DNA from: Streptomyces sp. NBC_00690 | Lineage (GTDB): Bacteria; Actinomycetota; Actinomycetes; Streptomycetales; Streptomycetaceae | Assembly (NCBI RefSeq): GCF_036226685.1 | Contig: NZ_CP109010.1 | Coordinates: 124,001 to 188,000, forward strand | Length of the DNA stretch: 64,000 nt | Direction: 5' to 3' | Shown here: one piece after another, positions 1 through 9,144 of the stretch | Layout of the letters: each line of letters starts with the position of its first letter | Position numbering within the stretch: the stretch's first letter is position 1 | Notes under the pieces: model-generated | What the model saw: the letters and a program-made list of their open reading frames with translations, nothing else | The model's database searches: none | Told to the model about the DNA's origin: nothing | Position numbers and translations under genes: made by a program

Positions 1-42
1 GCCGACGGGCAGCAGGTCGATTACCCGGCCAAGGCTGCATGA
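1..42 (+). CDS. C-terminal end of an unidentified protein (partial)
   Basis: An open frame enters from the left edge of the window and stops at TGA (40-42) after 13 codons ending in residues DYPAKAA. Nothing about its function can be read from so little. It is listed only because the frame is open to the edge and is followed by non-coding sequence. Confidence 0.3.
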   Translation, partial: ADGQQVDYPAKAA

Positions 43-165
43 CAAACCACTAGCTAGGCCTCTCCAGCCCCTTCCCTCTCACAGGGCTTGCCCTGTTCAG
101 GATCGGCGGCAGGAAGGCGGTGCATACCCCTGGACTTGGGGAGGAAGCGGGTCAAGACTCGCGGG

Positions 166-609
166 ATGAACGACGAGAACGGAAGCAAGGACTCCGGCGT
201 CGGCCCAGCCGCATTCGTCGGCCTCTACATGCAAACCCTCCGCGCCCGCATGGCACCCGCGGAATACAAGACACTCGCCACAGCGGTCAACGAGTTCTGC
301 CGCCTGATCCCCAGGGGCGGTAACGGCTCCTTCGAGATCGATGACACCGAGTTCACCCCAGGCATCCACCGGGAACTCATGACCGTCATCACTATGCTCG
401 CCACCGGCCGCGCCGACCACCACTACATCGACATGCCCGGCCCGAACGGAACGTTCGGCGGAGCCATGGTCCAAGCCGACATCGCCAACGACCCCGAACA
501 ACTCGCCGCCGTCCGAACCAAGCTCAACACCTGGTGGGCGCAGCGGGAAGCCGAAGACGCGACGCTGGATGGCATCGCCCGCGCCAGTGGATTGGGCCCT
601 CGGCGGTGA
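166..609 (+). CDS. Hypothetical protein, 147 aa
   Basis: I do not recognise a family. The frame is open further upstream, but the ATG at 166 gives a protein beginning MNDENGSKD, after which the composition looks like a normal soluble protein. There are no membrane segments. The predicted helices (about residues 12-45, with TLRARMAPAEYKTL) and an FEIDDTEF stretch suggest a small mixed alpha/beta protein. The C-terminus is charged. The Shine-Dalgarno is weak (GAGGAAG, about 16 bases upstream). It stands alone, about 480 bases from the next gene, which is on the other strand. Confidence 0.55.
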   Translation: MNDENGSKDSGVGPAAFVGLYMQTLRARMAPAEYKTLATAVNEFCRLIPRGGNGSFEIDDTEFTPGIHRELMTVITMLATGRADHHYIDMPGPNGTFGGAMVQADIANDPEQLAAVRTKLNTWWAQREAEDATLDGIARASGLGPRR

Positions 610-1091
610 GCGAGGCAGCGGGTCCGGAGCTGCGCAGTCCGGCCCGTTGGCGTGGCCCCTGGCTCGGAAACACCCCAGGCCAACCGCCTCGCCGTACACC
701 AACAAACCACCCACCCAGCGTCAGAATCCTTGTGTTTCCCTGCCGGCTTGGACGGGCGGGGCACTTGCCTTGCCAGGAGCCGACAATGCCGCGTACGAGG
801 TTCTTGGGTAGACGAATGGGCTGCGTCAGCGGCCCCGCGTCAAACCTGTGCGTCCCCTTTCAGGTGGAGCCGCTGACCGCTTGCGCAACCAGGTGGTGCG
901 TTGGAGCCCAGCCCAACCGATGGGTACTGAAGCGTGACCCGGTGATACCAGCCTGGGCCGAAGCCGCTGCTGAGGAGGTCCCCACATGTGGCGACCGACC
1001 TCGAGCATCTTCCACCGCATCTCCACGCGAGGAGTCGGTGCCCGACGGGCATCACGTCCCTGGGGGCTGGGCCTTGAAAACGTCGTGCCTC
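610..1091. other. Intergenic stretch without a convincing gene
   Basis: Several frames are open here, but all show arginine- and proline-rich shadow composition with no consistent reading. I see no repeat or strong hairpin. It separates a plus-strand gene from the 3' end of a minus-strand gene. Confidence 0.5.
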
Positions 1092-1808
1092 TCAGGATGC
1101 CGACAGGATCGCGTCCCCCAAGCCGCCGACTGCGCTGCGTCTCTTCGGGGTTCCCGACTTGACCAGAGCGCAGGTGATCTTTACTTGGTCCTGCCCGGCG
1201 ATATCCACCGATAATTCGGTGGTAGCACTAGATCGGATACTCACGGGCTTGCCGATCTGATTGCCGGCCGAGTTGAAGACCTTGATCGAGCCGATCGAGC
1301 CGATGGCGTTGTCGGTGTCGGCCGGAATACCCACCGTGGCCGTCAGCCGCTTGTAGCCGCTGACGTTGTACACCGCCTCGTCCCCACTGGATGTGTTGCA
1401 GCCGAGCCGGATACTTTTGGGGTAGTTGGTGCCGAGCATGGTCACCGGCGTTGTGTCCACATAGCCGCGGTCACTAACCCGAGAGAGATCGGCCAAGTAG
1501 ACCTGCGAAGGCTGTGACGCTCCACTGGTCTCCCCGCCGCTCGTCGGCCAAGCGCTGGGCTCGCTGATATCCCCCGAAGGCGAAGGGCTGGGCGTCGCCT
1601 CGGCGGACGCTGTGACGGTCTGCGTCGCCGTGACGGTGGTCGTTACCGCCGGCTCGGCGGCCCGTTCAGAAGACGATGTGCCAGCATCGGTCACGCGTCC
1701 CCCGACGAACCCCGTCACCACGGTCGCGACGAACACCACCGTCAACTCCACCCACCGCGGCCCGAGCTGCCACCGTGAACGCTCCGGCTGCTTCTTGCTG
1801 AGATCCAT
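1092..1808 (-). CDS. Membrane-anchored protein with NPCBM-like domain
   Basis: This 238-aa protein has a short cytoplasmic start, one membrane helix at about residues 22-42 (VELTVVFVATVVTGFVGG), a Thr/Ser/Pro/Ala-rich linker (about 50-100) and an extracytoplasmic C-terminal domain (about 103-225). That domain contains VYLADLSRV, a conserved-looking LGCNTSSGDEAVYNV stretch and the pattern FNSAGNQIGKPVSI. The order matches NPCBM-type carbohydrate-binding modules attached to actinobacterial membrane anchors. Substrate and partner are unknown. It stands alone. The family assignment rests on pattern recognition only. Confidence 0.65.
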   Translation of the reverse strand: MDLSKKQPERSRWQLGPRWVELTVVFVATVVTGFVGGRVTDAGTSSSERAAEPAVTTTVTATQTVTASAEATPSPSPSGDISEPSAWPTSGGETSGASQPSQVYLADLSRVSDRGYVDTTPVTMLGTNYPKSIRLGCNTSSGDEAVYNVSGYKRLTATVGIPADTDNAIGSIGSIKVFNSAGNQIGKPVSIRSSATTELSVDIAGQDQVKITCALVKSGTPKRRSAVGGLGDAILSAS

Positions 1809-2048
1809 TCCACCCCTTGTAGCCGTACCTGCTCACGTCAGGCGGGAAGGACTCCGTCGACGCTTACGTATGAGACAACACACTAAGTCGGAAGAGTGCA
1901 AAGCGACCGAGAACCGCCCCTCTCGTCCCAGAGCGCGCAATGCAAAGGGGCCTCAAGAGGCTTAAAGGAGGCGCCAGTTCACGGATCGTGTACGAAGAGA
2001 CACGACCACGCCGCACGAGGCGGCAGCAACTCTTCCCTAGCACCAGAT

Positions 2049-2183
2049 TCAGTGGACGGGCTCGGTCAAGTGCAGCGCCTCGTCCTCGGGAGACTCACCG
2101 AGTCCATCCCCCAGAGTTTCCGCTCCCAGCAGGGCGTACAACTCGTGGTCGGTCTTGTTCCAGTAGCTCTCGACCATGGTCAT
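2049..2183 (-). pseudogene. Short ORF, probable 3' remnant of a decayed gene
   Basis: A clean 44-codon frame runs from ATG (2181-2183) to TGA (2049-2051). It encodes an acidic peptide beginning MTMVESYWNKTDHELYAL and ending in HLTEPVH. A purine-rich SD (GGAGG) lies about 8 bases upstream of the ATG. Just upstream in a shifted frame (about 2184-2340, minus) lies protein-like sequence (ERPVWVPDPEPLLPPIV). The segment is therefore more likely the frameshifted tail of a longer gene than an independent small protein. Confidence 0.4.
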
Positions 2184-2891
2184 GGCTCCCGCCTCCGCAC
2201 GCTTGTACTGCGACCAACTGGCCCGATGCTAAAGGTGCGTTGGGGTCGAGTGTGGCCACGATTGGTGGTAGCAGAGGTTCCGGATCGGGCACCCAGACCG
2301 GCCGCTCGATCCCGGCAGGATAGGCACCACACTGATCGCTCAGTCGGGCGTGGTCGAGCCCGCTAGCCACCGCGCGGATGCATGCAGCCCGACTGCGCGA
2401 GGCCGACCGAGCGTTCCACCAGGCTGGAGCAGTGCCTGGGAGAACCAATCGGTCTGTGCGGGGTCTTCAGGTAGTTGCCCAGATATGTGGTCGCTTCGCC
2501 GTCGCTCAAGAGGGCTAGACCGTCCGTTGGCGGCGTTCTCCCTGGGCTGTCTGACGAGAGGAAAGTCATCGATGTGGATACCCCCGGACGCTCGACAGTT
2601 CTACGTGACCGGCGCTACTCCATCTGGTCCTGTCGCGCGGTTCGCATGCCTAAGACATCCCATTCGATGGATTCGAGCCTGGCATGTGGGGGTACTCGAA
2701 GGCATGGTCCTCGTACCTGAGGGGGGACCACGCTGGCGGACAACCCACCTCTGCTGGTTCCAAGCGTCCCGCGATGACGAGCGTGTCGGAGTTGACCCTG
2801 CCACCGTTGACGAGGCGCTCGTTCAGTGCATGGTCGAGCGGAAGTGCCGTTTCGATAGCTCCGTCGGGGTCGCGCAGAACCGCGTGCCGAT
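2184..2891. other. Decayed region, no intact gene
   Basis: Minus-strand fragments in different frames look protein-like (for example about 2650-2890, with residues ALPLDHALNERLVNGG), but no frame is continuous and none has a plausible start. I read this as a remnant between the short ORF and the pentapeptide gene. Confidence 0.35.
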
Positions 2892-3944
2892 TCAGGAAAG
2901 CCCGGCCGGTAGTTGCGTCGTCCCGTCGGTATGAGCAGAGCTGGCCTGCTCTCTCGTCAGGTTCTTGACGCCGGACAGGTCCGCGCCCCGAAGGTCCGCA
3001 TCCTTCAGGTTCGCGTCGGACAAGTCTGTCCCGCTCGGGTCCGCGCCGGTTAGGTTGATGCGAGTCATTTCCACGCCGGTCAGCTCCGCCCCGGACAAGG
3101 TCGAACCGTGCAGGTTCGCTCCAGACAGATCCGCGTTGGTCAGGTTCGCGTGGATCAGGGTCATGCCGGAGAGCTCCGCGCCCCGCAAGACGGCCCTGTG
3201 CGGCGGGCCCGACGTGACAAGCTCGACACTGTCGAGCCGAGTGCCGCACATGTCCAGGCCGAAGTCCCTGTCGTGTGCGGAGTCACGGAAGGCCAGGACG
3301 GTCAGGGCCGCGCGCACATTGGCCGGGACGTCCTGGCCTTTGATCGGCCAGGAGACGTCAGAGACCGAGTAGGACTCCTTCTCAGCGGTGTGGCTGCGGA
3401 CATAGGCGTTCAGGACGTTACAGATGGTCGGATGGTCGCGAGGAGAGTCCTTCATGATCCGCTGAAAGGCGTAGATGCCGCCGAGGCGTGTGTCCAACTT
3501 GTCGGCGCCGAGGTTCTCCACAGCCGCGGTGTACCGGTCGGTGATCTGTCCTTCCTTCGTCAAGGCCCGCTCCTGCCGGGCATGCTCGTTCGCATGACGC
3601 GTCTGGTCAGCCGAGTACCACAAGCCCGCGACCGCGACGACAGAGGCCAGCAGGACCGACATCAACTCGACCCGCCGCGCCCAGTCCAAGCCCGCCGATC
3701 CTGGCGGGACCGGCGGGACCGCATCGGCCTGCGTTCCGGGGCGGCCTCCCCGGAACGGCTCTCCCTGGAGCCGGGCATGCCGGCCCGGACAGTGGGACGA
3801 GTGGTACGGCGTAACCGGCGCGGACGTGATGGAGGCAGAGAAGACATAGCGCAGGGGATCGCGAACACCCCGGAACCCGATACTCCAGAATCCCCCGCAG
3901 CCGGGGCCGAACCAGTTGAGGGCCTCCCGGAGGAAGGCGGTCAT
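2892..3944 (-). CDS. Membrane-anchored pentapeptide-repeat protein
   Basis: A 350-aa protein. Residues 1-90 are variable. A single membrane helix lies at about 92-112 (ELMSVLLASVVAVAGLWYS) and is followed by a charged stalk. Next comes the conserved block GQITDRYTAAVENLGADKLDTRLGGIYAF (given here as separate motifs: DRYTAAVENLG and RLGGIYAFQRIM) that introduces many actinobacterial pentapeptide proteins. The C-terminal third (about 245-335) has repeated A(D/N)LSGA-type pentapeptides that should form a right-handed quadrilateral beta-helix. The function is unknown; such proteins are often membrane-surface scaffolds. The start may lie further in, because the first 60 residues look poorly conserved. 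Confidence 0.8.
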   Translation of the reverse strand: MTAFLREALNWFGPGCGGFWSIGFRGVRDPLRYVFSASITSAPVTPYHSSHCPGRHARLQGEPFRGGRPGTQADAVPPVPPGSAGLDWARRVELMSVLLASVVAVAGLWYSADQTRHANEHARQERALTKEGQITDRYTAAVENLGADKLDTRLGGIYAFQRIMKDSPRDHPTICNVLNAYVRSHTAEKESYSVSDVSWPIKGQDVPANVRAALTVLAFRDSAHDRDFGLDMCGTRLDSVELVTSGPPHRAVLRGAELSGMTLIHANLTNADLSGANLHGSTLSGAELTGVEMTRINLTGADPSGTDLSDANLKDADLRGADLSGVKNLTREQASSAHTDGTTQLPAGLS

Positions 3945-4158
3945 GTCCAGCCAGGCGGGCGGGACGTGGGCCTCGCGCAGGGGCGGGGTCGATCAGGTCG
4001 GGGAAACCGGTCCTCACGGCAGGCTGCCAGCGCTCGTCGGTGGGCGGGTGGTTGTTCGTCGGTGTGGTCACAAGTGGGGTAGGCGGGGTGTGAGGTGATC
4101 CCCGGGGTGTGGTCACACCTGACAATGGACTTGTTGATCCTGGAAGGTGTAGATCCAC

Positions 4159-4467
4159 GTGGCAAGGCCCTCGGAATGCAGTGCGAAGTTCCGGTCCGAC
4201 GCGCTCGCTTTGTGGCGGGCTTCGGCCGGCAGGCGGACGTATCGGGACGTCGCGGCTGATCTGAACGCCAACCCCGAGACGCTGCGGACCTGGGTGCGTG
4301 ACGCCGGCGGCCGTCCGGCCGTCTCCAGCGCGTCCCAGGACACTGAGGCCGAACTGGCCCGGCTGCGGGCGGAGAACACCAGGCTGGCCAAGGCGGAAAA
4401 GGAATGGCAACTCGAGCGGGAGATCCTGCGACGGGCAGCCGCCTGTGTCGCGCGGGAGATGAAGTGA
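4159..4467 (+). CDS. IS3-family transposase OrfA
   Basis: A 102-aa helix-turn-helix protein of the HTH_Tnp_1 type. The N-terminus has RSDALALWRASAGRR, then the recognition-helix region DVAADLNANPETLRTW. A leucine-zipper-like C-terminus follows (LARLRAENTRLAKAEKEW), as in OrfA proteins that dimerise and form the OrfAB fusion. Its stop (TGA, 4465-4467) overlaps the GTG start of orfB at 4464. The frame is complete, but its partner is truncated, so the element cannot move on its own. Confidence 0.85.
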   Translation: MARPSECSAKFRSDALALWRASAGRRTYRDVAADLNANPETLRTWVRDAGGRPAVSSASQDTEAELARLRAENTRLAKAEKEWQLEREILRRAAACVAREMK

Positions 4468-4795
4468 AAACCGCCGCTTGGGACTTCGTCCCCGCCCACG
4501 CCGAGATGTTCGGCATCAAGCGGACATGCCGGGTACTGGAAGTCTCCCGCTCGGGCTACTACCGCTGGATCGCCGGCGCCCCGGCGCGGGCGGAGCGCCA
4601 GGCCGCCGAGGACGCCCTGGTCGAGGAGATCCGCGAAATCCATGGTGAACACCGCGGGGAACTACGGCGCGCTCCGGGTCCACGCCGAACGCGCGGCTTC
4701 GGCCACACGGTCAACCGCAAACGGGTCGCCAGACTGATGCGCAAGCACGGCATCATCGGCCGCCACCTGCGGAAGAAGAAGCGCACACGATCGGC
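4464..4795 (+). pseudogene. Truncated IS3-family transposase OrfB (N-terminal part)
   Basis: After the overlap with orfA the frame encodes the typical OrfB start (HAEMFGIKRTCRVLEVSRSGYYRW) through IREIHGEH to VNRKRVARLMRKHGIIGRHL and KKKRT. There is a local pair of compensating frame changes: residues GELRRAPGPRRTR replace the usual NYGALRVHAELR. IS similarity stops near 4795; the remaining codons to 4922 are unrelated. The entire DDE catalytic domain is missing. Confidence 0.85.
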
Positions 4796-5337
4796 AAGTT
4801 GCGCTCTGTCGCTGGCAGGGGCGAAACCGTGGCGGTGTCGCGGGACTGACAGCCGGACCTGCGTGCCGCAAGGCTTACGGCGCACGACTCCGGGGCATGT
4901 CCCCGGAGTCCGGACGCGGTAGGTGACGGAGGCCACGAGTATCGTCCGGCGGTCAGGGGGAGCATGGGCGCATGGACACCGTCGGCGTTGCCGCTGCGAG
5001 GCGCGTGGACAGTCCCGCACCCGCCCTCAGGCGAACTGGGGTGCGGAAGGTCGCGCCGGGAGAAGGGACTTGACGGACAGACCCACGGAGCACGTGGCCT
5101 GACGTACGACCCGGGCCGCTTGGCATGCGGCCCCGGCGAGCGAGCGCACGCACTCCACAGCACCGCGAACGAACATCCTCTTCCTGTCGCTAGAGTTGAC
5201 GGCGCCGGGCCCGGACTACCGTGCCCGGTGGACGGGCGTGACGATCGGCGCGCGTCAGCGCGTGGCAGGTACCACGGGAGGGCTCGGCCCGACGACCCGC
5301 GCCATGACGGTCGGCAAGCGGCGTGTCCGGAGCGTGT
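4796..5337. other. Upstream region of the kinase/STAND gene
   Basis: No gene is supported here. The stretch joins the IS3 breakpoint to the start of the large kinase-like gene and presumably holds its promoter. I could not identify convincing -35/-10 elements. Confidence 0.4.
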
Positions 5338-8300
5338 ATGACGGCCGGCACCCATGGCGATGATCCGTCCGGCAACGCGCTCGCCGGACTGTTCGACACC
5401 GCCGTTGTCGCAGCCCTGCGCACGACGTTCGGTGACCGACTGCGACAGCCCTACATGCGCTGGCAGCGCGTAGGCTACAGCGGCGCCGTGCTCTCGCGAG
5501 TCCTGTACACCCGGCCAGACGGTGGCGACGACCACCTGATCCTCAAGGTGCTGCCGACCGCCGAGGAGGCCGGTGAACCCGACCGGCACAACCGCGCACG
5601 GGCGTTGGCCCCGGACTTCGCCGACCGACACATGGTGCTTCAGCCCTTTCCGCCGCTGGACCTGCCCGACGGACGTCGCATCATGTTCCAGTCGGTGGAG
5701 GAGGATCTTTCGAACACTGACACTCTGGACAAGATACGGACCAGCGACCTGCCCGGGGCTTGTGCGGCCCTGGTCCGGCTGCTGCTCGTGGACTGGAATG
5801 GGGCCGACGGCCGACAGGTTCTGCGGAGGCCCGCGCCCACGGTCGCCCAGTATCTGCGCGACGAACTGCGCGACGCGTTGTCCCCCGGCCGGACGGCGTA
5901 CACATGGGCAGACTCCCGCCATCTCCTGTCGCCCGACGACGACTGTGTCGAGATGCCTGACGAGCCGGAGCCACGGCTGTTGCCCAACCCGGTGACGGCC
6001 CTGCGCCCGGACTCGGCACTCGGGTCCGCCACGGTCGAGAACCTGATCGGCCACACCCACGGGGACCTGCACCAAGGCAATGTGCTCGTCCCGCTGCGGG
6101 GCCGGCTCTCGCAGGCTGACGGACGTGCCGCGCTCCGCCTCATCGACCTCTCGCACTATGCGTCCGATGCTCCCCTGAGTCGCGATGTCGTCGCGCTGGT
6201 GCTGTCCCTGTGCGGCGACCACCTGTCGTCCTTGGAGCACGGAACCCGGCGCGGCGAGGGGGCTGAGGACCTGATCGAACTCGTCCTCGACCCGTGGCGG
6301 GAGGAATCCTCCGGGCTGCTGCCCCAGAGCCTGGACGCCTCGGTCCGGGCCGTCCACCGCACCTGCCACGACATCCTGCCGCCGAGCCATCGCGAGTACT
6401 GGCATCTGCAGTACCTGCTGTCGGTCCTCGCCGGCGCCCTGGTCCACCTGTCCTATGTGAAGCACGGCGAGTGGGGCCGCTGGTGGTTCTTCCGGCTGGC
6501 CGCGCGGGCGGCGCACGCGGTATTTCGGGCACTGCGCCCGAATGCCCGACTCCCGGCCAACCCCTGGCGCCCACCCCTGATCTGCCGCTTCGTTCCCGGC
6601 ACGGCACATTCGAAGAAGCCCGCCGAGGCGGCGCCCCGGCCGATCCACTGGCTGTCGACGACCGCGTACGGACTGCTGACGGCCCCCGGAGGGCTGGTCG
6701 GGCGACAGAGGGAGACGGATGCCGTCCGAGCCTTCGTGTCCGGCTCCGGCCCGGACACCCCCGGGGCGCTGGTGGTGCGGGCGGTGGGCGGCATGGGCAA
6801 GTCGGCCCTGGTGTGGAGCTTTCTCCAGACCGGCCTCACCGAAGTGCAGCGGCAGGAGCACAGCGCTTTCGACATAGGGGTGTGGTGGTCCTTCTCTGAC
6901 CTCGGCGGCGAGGCAGGGGCCCTCGTCCGCTCCCTCGCCACGCTCGGCGGCCCGACTTCGAACGCTCGGACGGACTCCGAGCTGTCCCGTGCACTGTCTG
7001 TGGTGCAGAACCGTCGCTGTCTGCTGGTCCTCGACGCTCTCGAACGGCAGTTGCCGGTCTATCAGAGCGGCCAAGCACGGAGTCGGCCCGATGCAATCGG
7101 GCGGTCGGCCGGAGCCGGCGAGGAAGACGCCGGGGCCGGCAGCGGAACCGGTGAGGGTGGCCTCGGCCTCGGTATCGTCGACGAGCGGATCGTCGCCCTG
7201 ATCCGGAGTGTGCTCGACGGGGGCGAATCCAGGCTCCTGGTCACCACCCGGCTGGTGCCGCCGCTGCTCGAGGAGTCACGGAAGGTCGCCCACCTCGATC
7301 TCGGGCCTCTGGACACCGCGGAGAGCAGCCTGCTCAGCGGACGGTTCGGGGTATCCGGCGACCCGGTGCTGGCCACGGAGATCGAGCGGCTGACCGGTGG
7401 TCACCCACTCCTGACGCAGATCGTCTGCCGTGCGTTGGGCGCCCGCCTCGTCGCTCCGAGCGAACTGGCCACGGCCGTCGCCCACAGCAGCATCCCGGAG
7501 CACGTCACCGACGAGGTCGCCGTGGCCAGTGCGGCGGTCCTCGACATGGTGGTCACCGCCCTGTCGGACCGGGAACGCCGAACGGCTCACGTGGCAGCCT
7601 CCGCCGCCTACGCCTGGACGACCGCTGAGGTGCACGCCATGCTGCGTCGGCTCGGCTACGCGGCCGAGAGCACCGACGCGACGGAGCACACGCTTTCCCG
7701 GCTGTTCGGCCTAGGGCTGATGGGAAGGGTCACTGACGGCTATGCTCCCGACCGCTGGTCGATGCATCCGGTCGTCAAGGCGGCGCTGGCACGCGAGGGT
7801 GATGCCGGATCGGTCTCCCTGGCCGTTCTCACCGAACTGCGGGCCAAGGGCGCGGACGTGACGCCGCCGCGCGTGCGCGGACTGGGGGACCTGCGTGGCC
7901 CGCTCGAGTTCTTCCACGCGCTGTGCGACCGGGCCGACGCCGACCCTGCGCTCCCCGGCGTCTACGACGAGGCCGGGTCGCACTACCTCCGCGCACTGCA
8001 CACGCCCCTCACCTTCTCGATCCGCGAGCACCAGGAACGGATGACTCTGCTCAACCGTCTGTGGCCGCGCGGCATACGGAGCGACAGCCCGTTGCGCATC
8101 CCCCAGATCCGGACCGGTGTGCACAACGCTGCCGCCATGACCTATCAGTGGCTGGGACACAACACCCGCGCCGCCCAGCTACTCCGGGAGGCATTGCACA
8201 CCCCCGGTCGCGGCGCCGACCCCACGGCGTGGAGCAACCTTGCTTCCGTTCTGCTCTACACCGACGCTCTGGAAGAGGCCGGCGACGCCGCGGTGACCGC

Positions 8301-9015
8301 GGTGCGTCACGCGCTGGCCAATTCTGCGGATACCTCGGTGCCCCTGACCTACCTTGCCCTGGTCCTGGCACAGAGCGGGCGTCCGGTGGAGGGGGTCCTG
8401 CGGTTGCGAGACCGTCTTGGCAGTGCCTACCCGACACCGGAGTGGCTCGCCCTGCGGGACGGCGATCTGGCACGGTGGGTGGGTGAGCCCGAGCGGGCAC
8501 TGCGTTTGGGAAAGCGGTCCCTCACTCTGGCGAACACCCGTCGCAACGGTTACATCGCCCCGCTCATCGAGGCCGCCCGCCTCACCGGACAGTGCCTGGT
8601 CGAGGTCGGACGACGGAGCGATGCTCTGCCGCTGCTGGAGCAGGCATTGAGCCGCACCCGGCAGTTCGTCCTGGTCCAAGAGGAACTGCCGATCCGTGTC
8701 GCGCTGGCCCGTGCGTATGCGCCCAGCGACCCACAGCGGGCGCTGCGCCTGCTGGCCGAGGGCTTCGACCACCGTGGGGAGGGCGAGTACCGTTGGTTCA
8801 CCGCCGAGGCCCACGCGACGCGCGGGGAGATCCTGCGCGACCTAGGCCGCCCAGACGCGGCGGAACGACACCGCGCCCGGGCCCTGGCGCTGGCGTCCGA
8901 GCCGACGGGATGGGAGTACGCGCCGCTGCTGCGCCGGCTTAAGCCCTCCCTACTCGCGGACGGTGAACGCCCGCTGCCGGCGCAGGTGTTGGCGCTGCTC
9001 GCCGAGTGGGCCTGA
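5338..9015 (+). CDS. Kinase-like/STAND NTPase/TPR conflict protein, 1225 aa
   Basis: Three modules are visible. Residues about 1-400 form a protein-kinase/APH-like domain with a candidate beta3 lysine (LILKVLP), a catalytic loop at H241-G-D-L-H-x-x-N and a metal-binding IDLS. All three key positions are retained, so it may be active. Residues about 450-800 form a STAND (NB-ARC-like) NTPase with GGMGKS (K488), the Walker B LLVLD (about 562-566), RLLVTTR as sensor, and a GGHPLL motif. Residues about 860-1225 are helical TPR-like repeats. ATG 5338 was chosen over GTG 5323 because GGAG lies 5 bases upstream. It faces a membrane effector gene and a second protein with a homologous kinase-like domain, suggesting a sensor/switch in a defence system. 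Possibly related to ternary-complex-associated domains; unverified. Confidence 0.8.
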   Translation: MTAGTHGDDPSGNALAGLFDTAVVAALRTTFGDRLRQPYMRWQRVGYSGAVLSRVLYTRPDGGDDHLILKVLPTAEEAGEPDRHNRARALAPDFADRHMVLQPFPPLDLPDGRRIMFQSVEEDLSNTDTLDKIRTSDLPGACAALVRLLLVDWNGADGRQVLRRPAPTVAQYLRDELRDALSPGRTAYTWADSRHLLSPDDDCVEMPDEPEPRLLPNPVTALRPDSALGSATVENLIGHTHGDLHQGNVLVPLRGRLSQADGRAALRLIDLSHYASDAPLSRDVVALVLSLCGDHLSSLEHGTRRGEGAEDLIELVLDPWREESSGLLPQSLDASVRAVHRTCHDILPPSHREYWHLQYLLSVLAGALVHLSYVKHGEWGRWWFFRLAARAAHAVFRALRPNARLPANPWRPPLICRFVPGTAHSKKPAEAAPRPIHWLSTTAYGLLTAPGGLVGRQRETDAVRAFVSGSGPDTPGALVVRAVGGMGKSALVWSFLQTGLTEVQRQEHSAFDIGVWWSFSDLGGEAGALVRSLATLGGPTSNARTDSELSRALSVVQNRRCLLVLDALERQLPVYQSGQARSRPDAIGRSAGAGEEDAGAGSGTGEGGLGLGIVDERIVALIRSVLDGGESRLLVTTRLVPPLLEESRKVAHLDLGPLDTAESSLLSGRFGVSGDPVLATEIERLTGGHPLLTQIVCRALGARLVAPSELATAVAHSSIPEHVTDEVAVASAAVLDMVVTALSDRERRTAHVAASAAYAWTTAEVHAMLRRLGYAAESTDATEHTLSRLFGLGLMGRVTDGYAPDRWSMHPVVKAALAREGDAGSVSLAVLTELRAKGADVTPPRVRGLGDLRGPLEFFHALCDRADADPALPGVYDEAGSHYLRALHTPLTFSIREHQERMTLLNRLWPRGIRSDSPLRIPQIRTGVHNAAAMTYQWLGHNTRAAQLLREALHTPGRGADPTAWSNLASVLLYTDALEEAGDAAVTAVRHALANSADTSVPLTYLALVLAQSGRPVEGVLRLRDRLGSAYPTPEWLALRDGDLARWVGEPERALRLGKRSLTLANTRRNGYIAPLIEAARLTGQCLVEVGRRSDALPLLEQALSRTRQFVLVQEELPIRVALARAYAPSDPQRALRLLAEGFDHRGEGEYRWFTAEAHATRGEILRDLGRPDAAERHRARALALASEPTGWEYAPLLRRLKPSLLADGERPLPAQVLALLAEWA

Positions 9016-9144
9016 ATCACCGCACTGGCGCGCCCCTCTTCACCATTCGAGGCGTCGAAAGTGGACGGGAAGGACTGCCCCGGATGTAGGTCCTGCCCGA
9101 TCAAGGGAGCCTTCATCCCTGACTCTGTGCGCGGCTCGCGCCCG

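Larger units (their letters stand above)
4097..4795 (+). mobile_element. Left fragment of an IS3-type insertion sequence
   Basis: The fragment starts with a terminal sequence TGATCCCCGGGGTGTGG that matches, with few mismatches, the inward-facing terminus at 12533 (TGATCCCCGGAGTGTGG). It contains orfA and the first third of orfB and ends abruptly near 4795. The oppositely oriented fragment at 12533-13291 carries the other end of the same kind of element. The two fragments share about 160 bases of orfB (IHGEH to KKKRT), so they are remnants of two insertions rather than one element cut in half. Confidence 0.8.

Noticed and set aside
860..1060. Group II intron-like or structured RNA in the gap before the NPCBM gene
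   Set aside because: Some strings looked reminiscent (GTGCG start, AAGCGTGACCCGGTG), but I found no domain V hairpin and no reverse transcriptase.
4753..7074. 773-codon minus-strand open frame opposite the kinase/STAND gene
   Set aside because: Shadow frame of a high-GC gene; no recognisable domain, while the plus-strand frame carries clear motifs.
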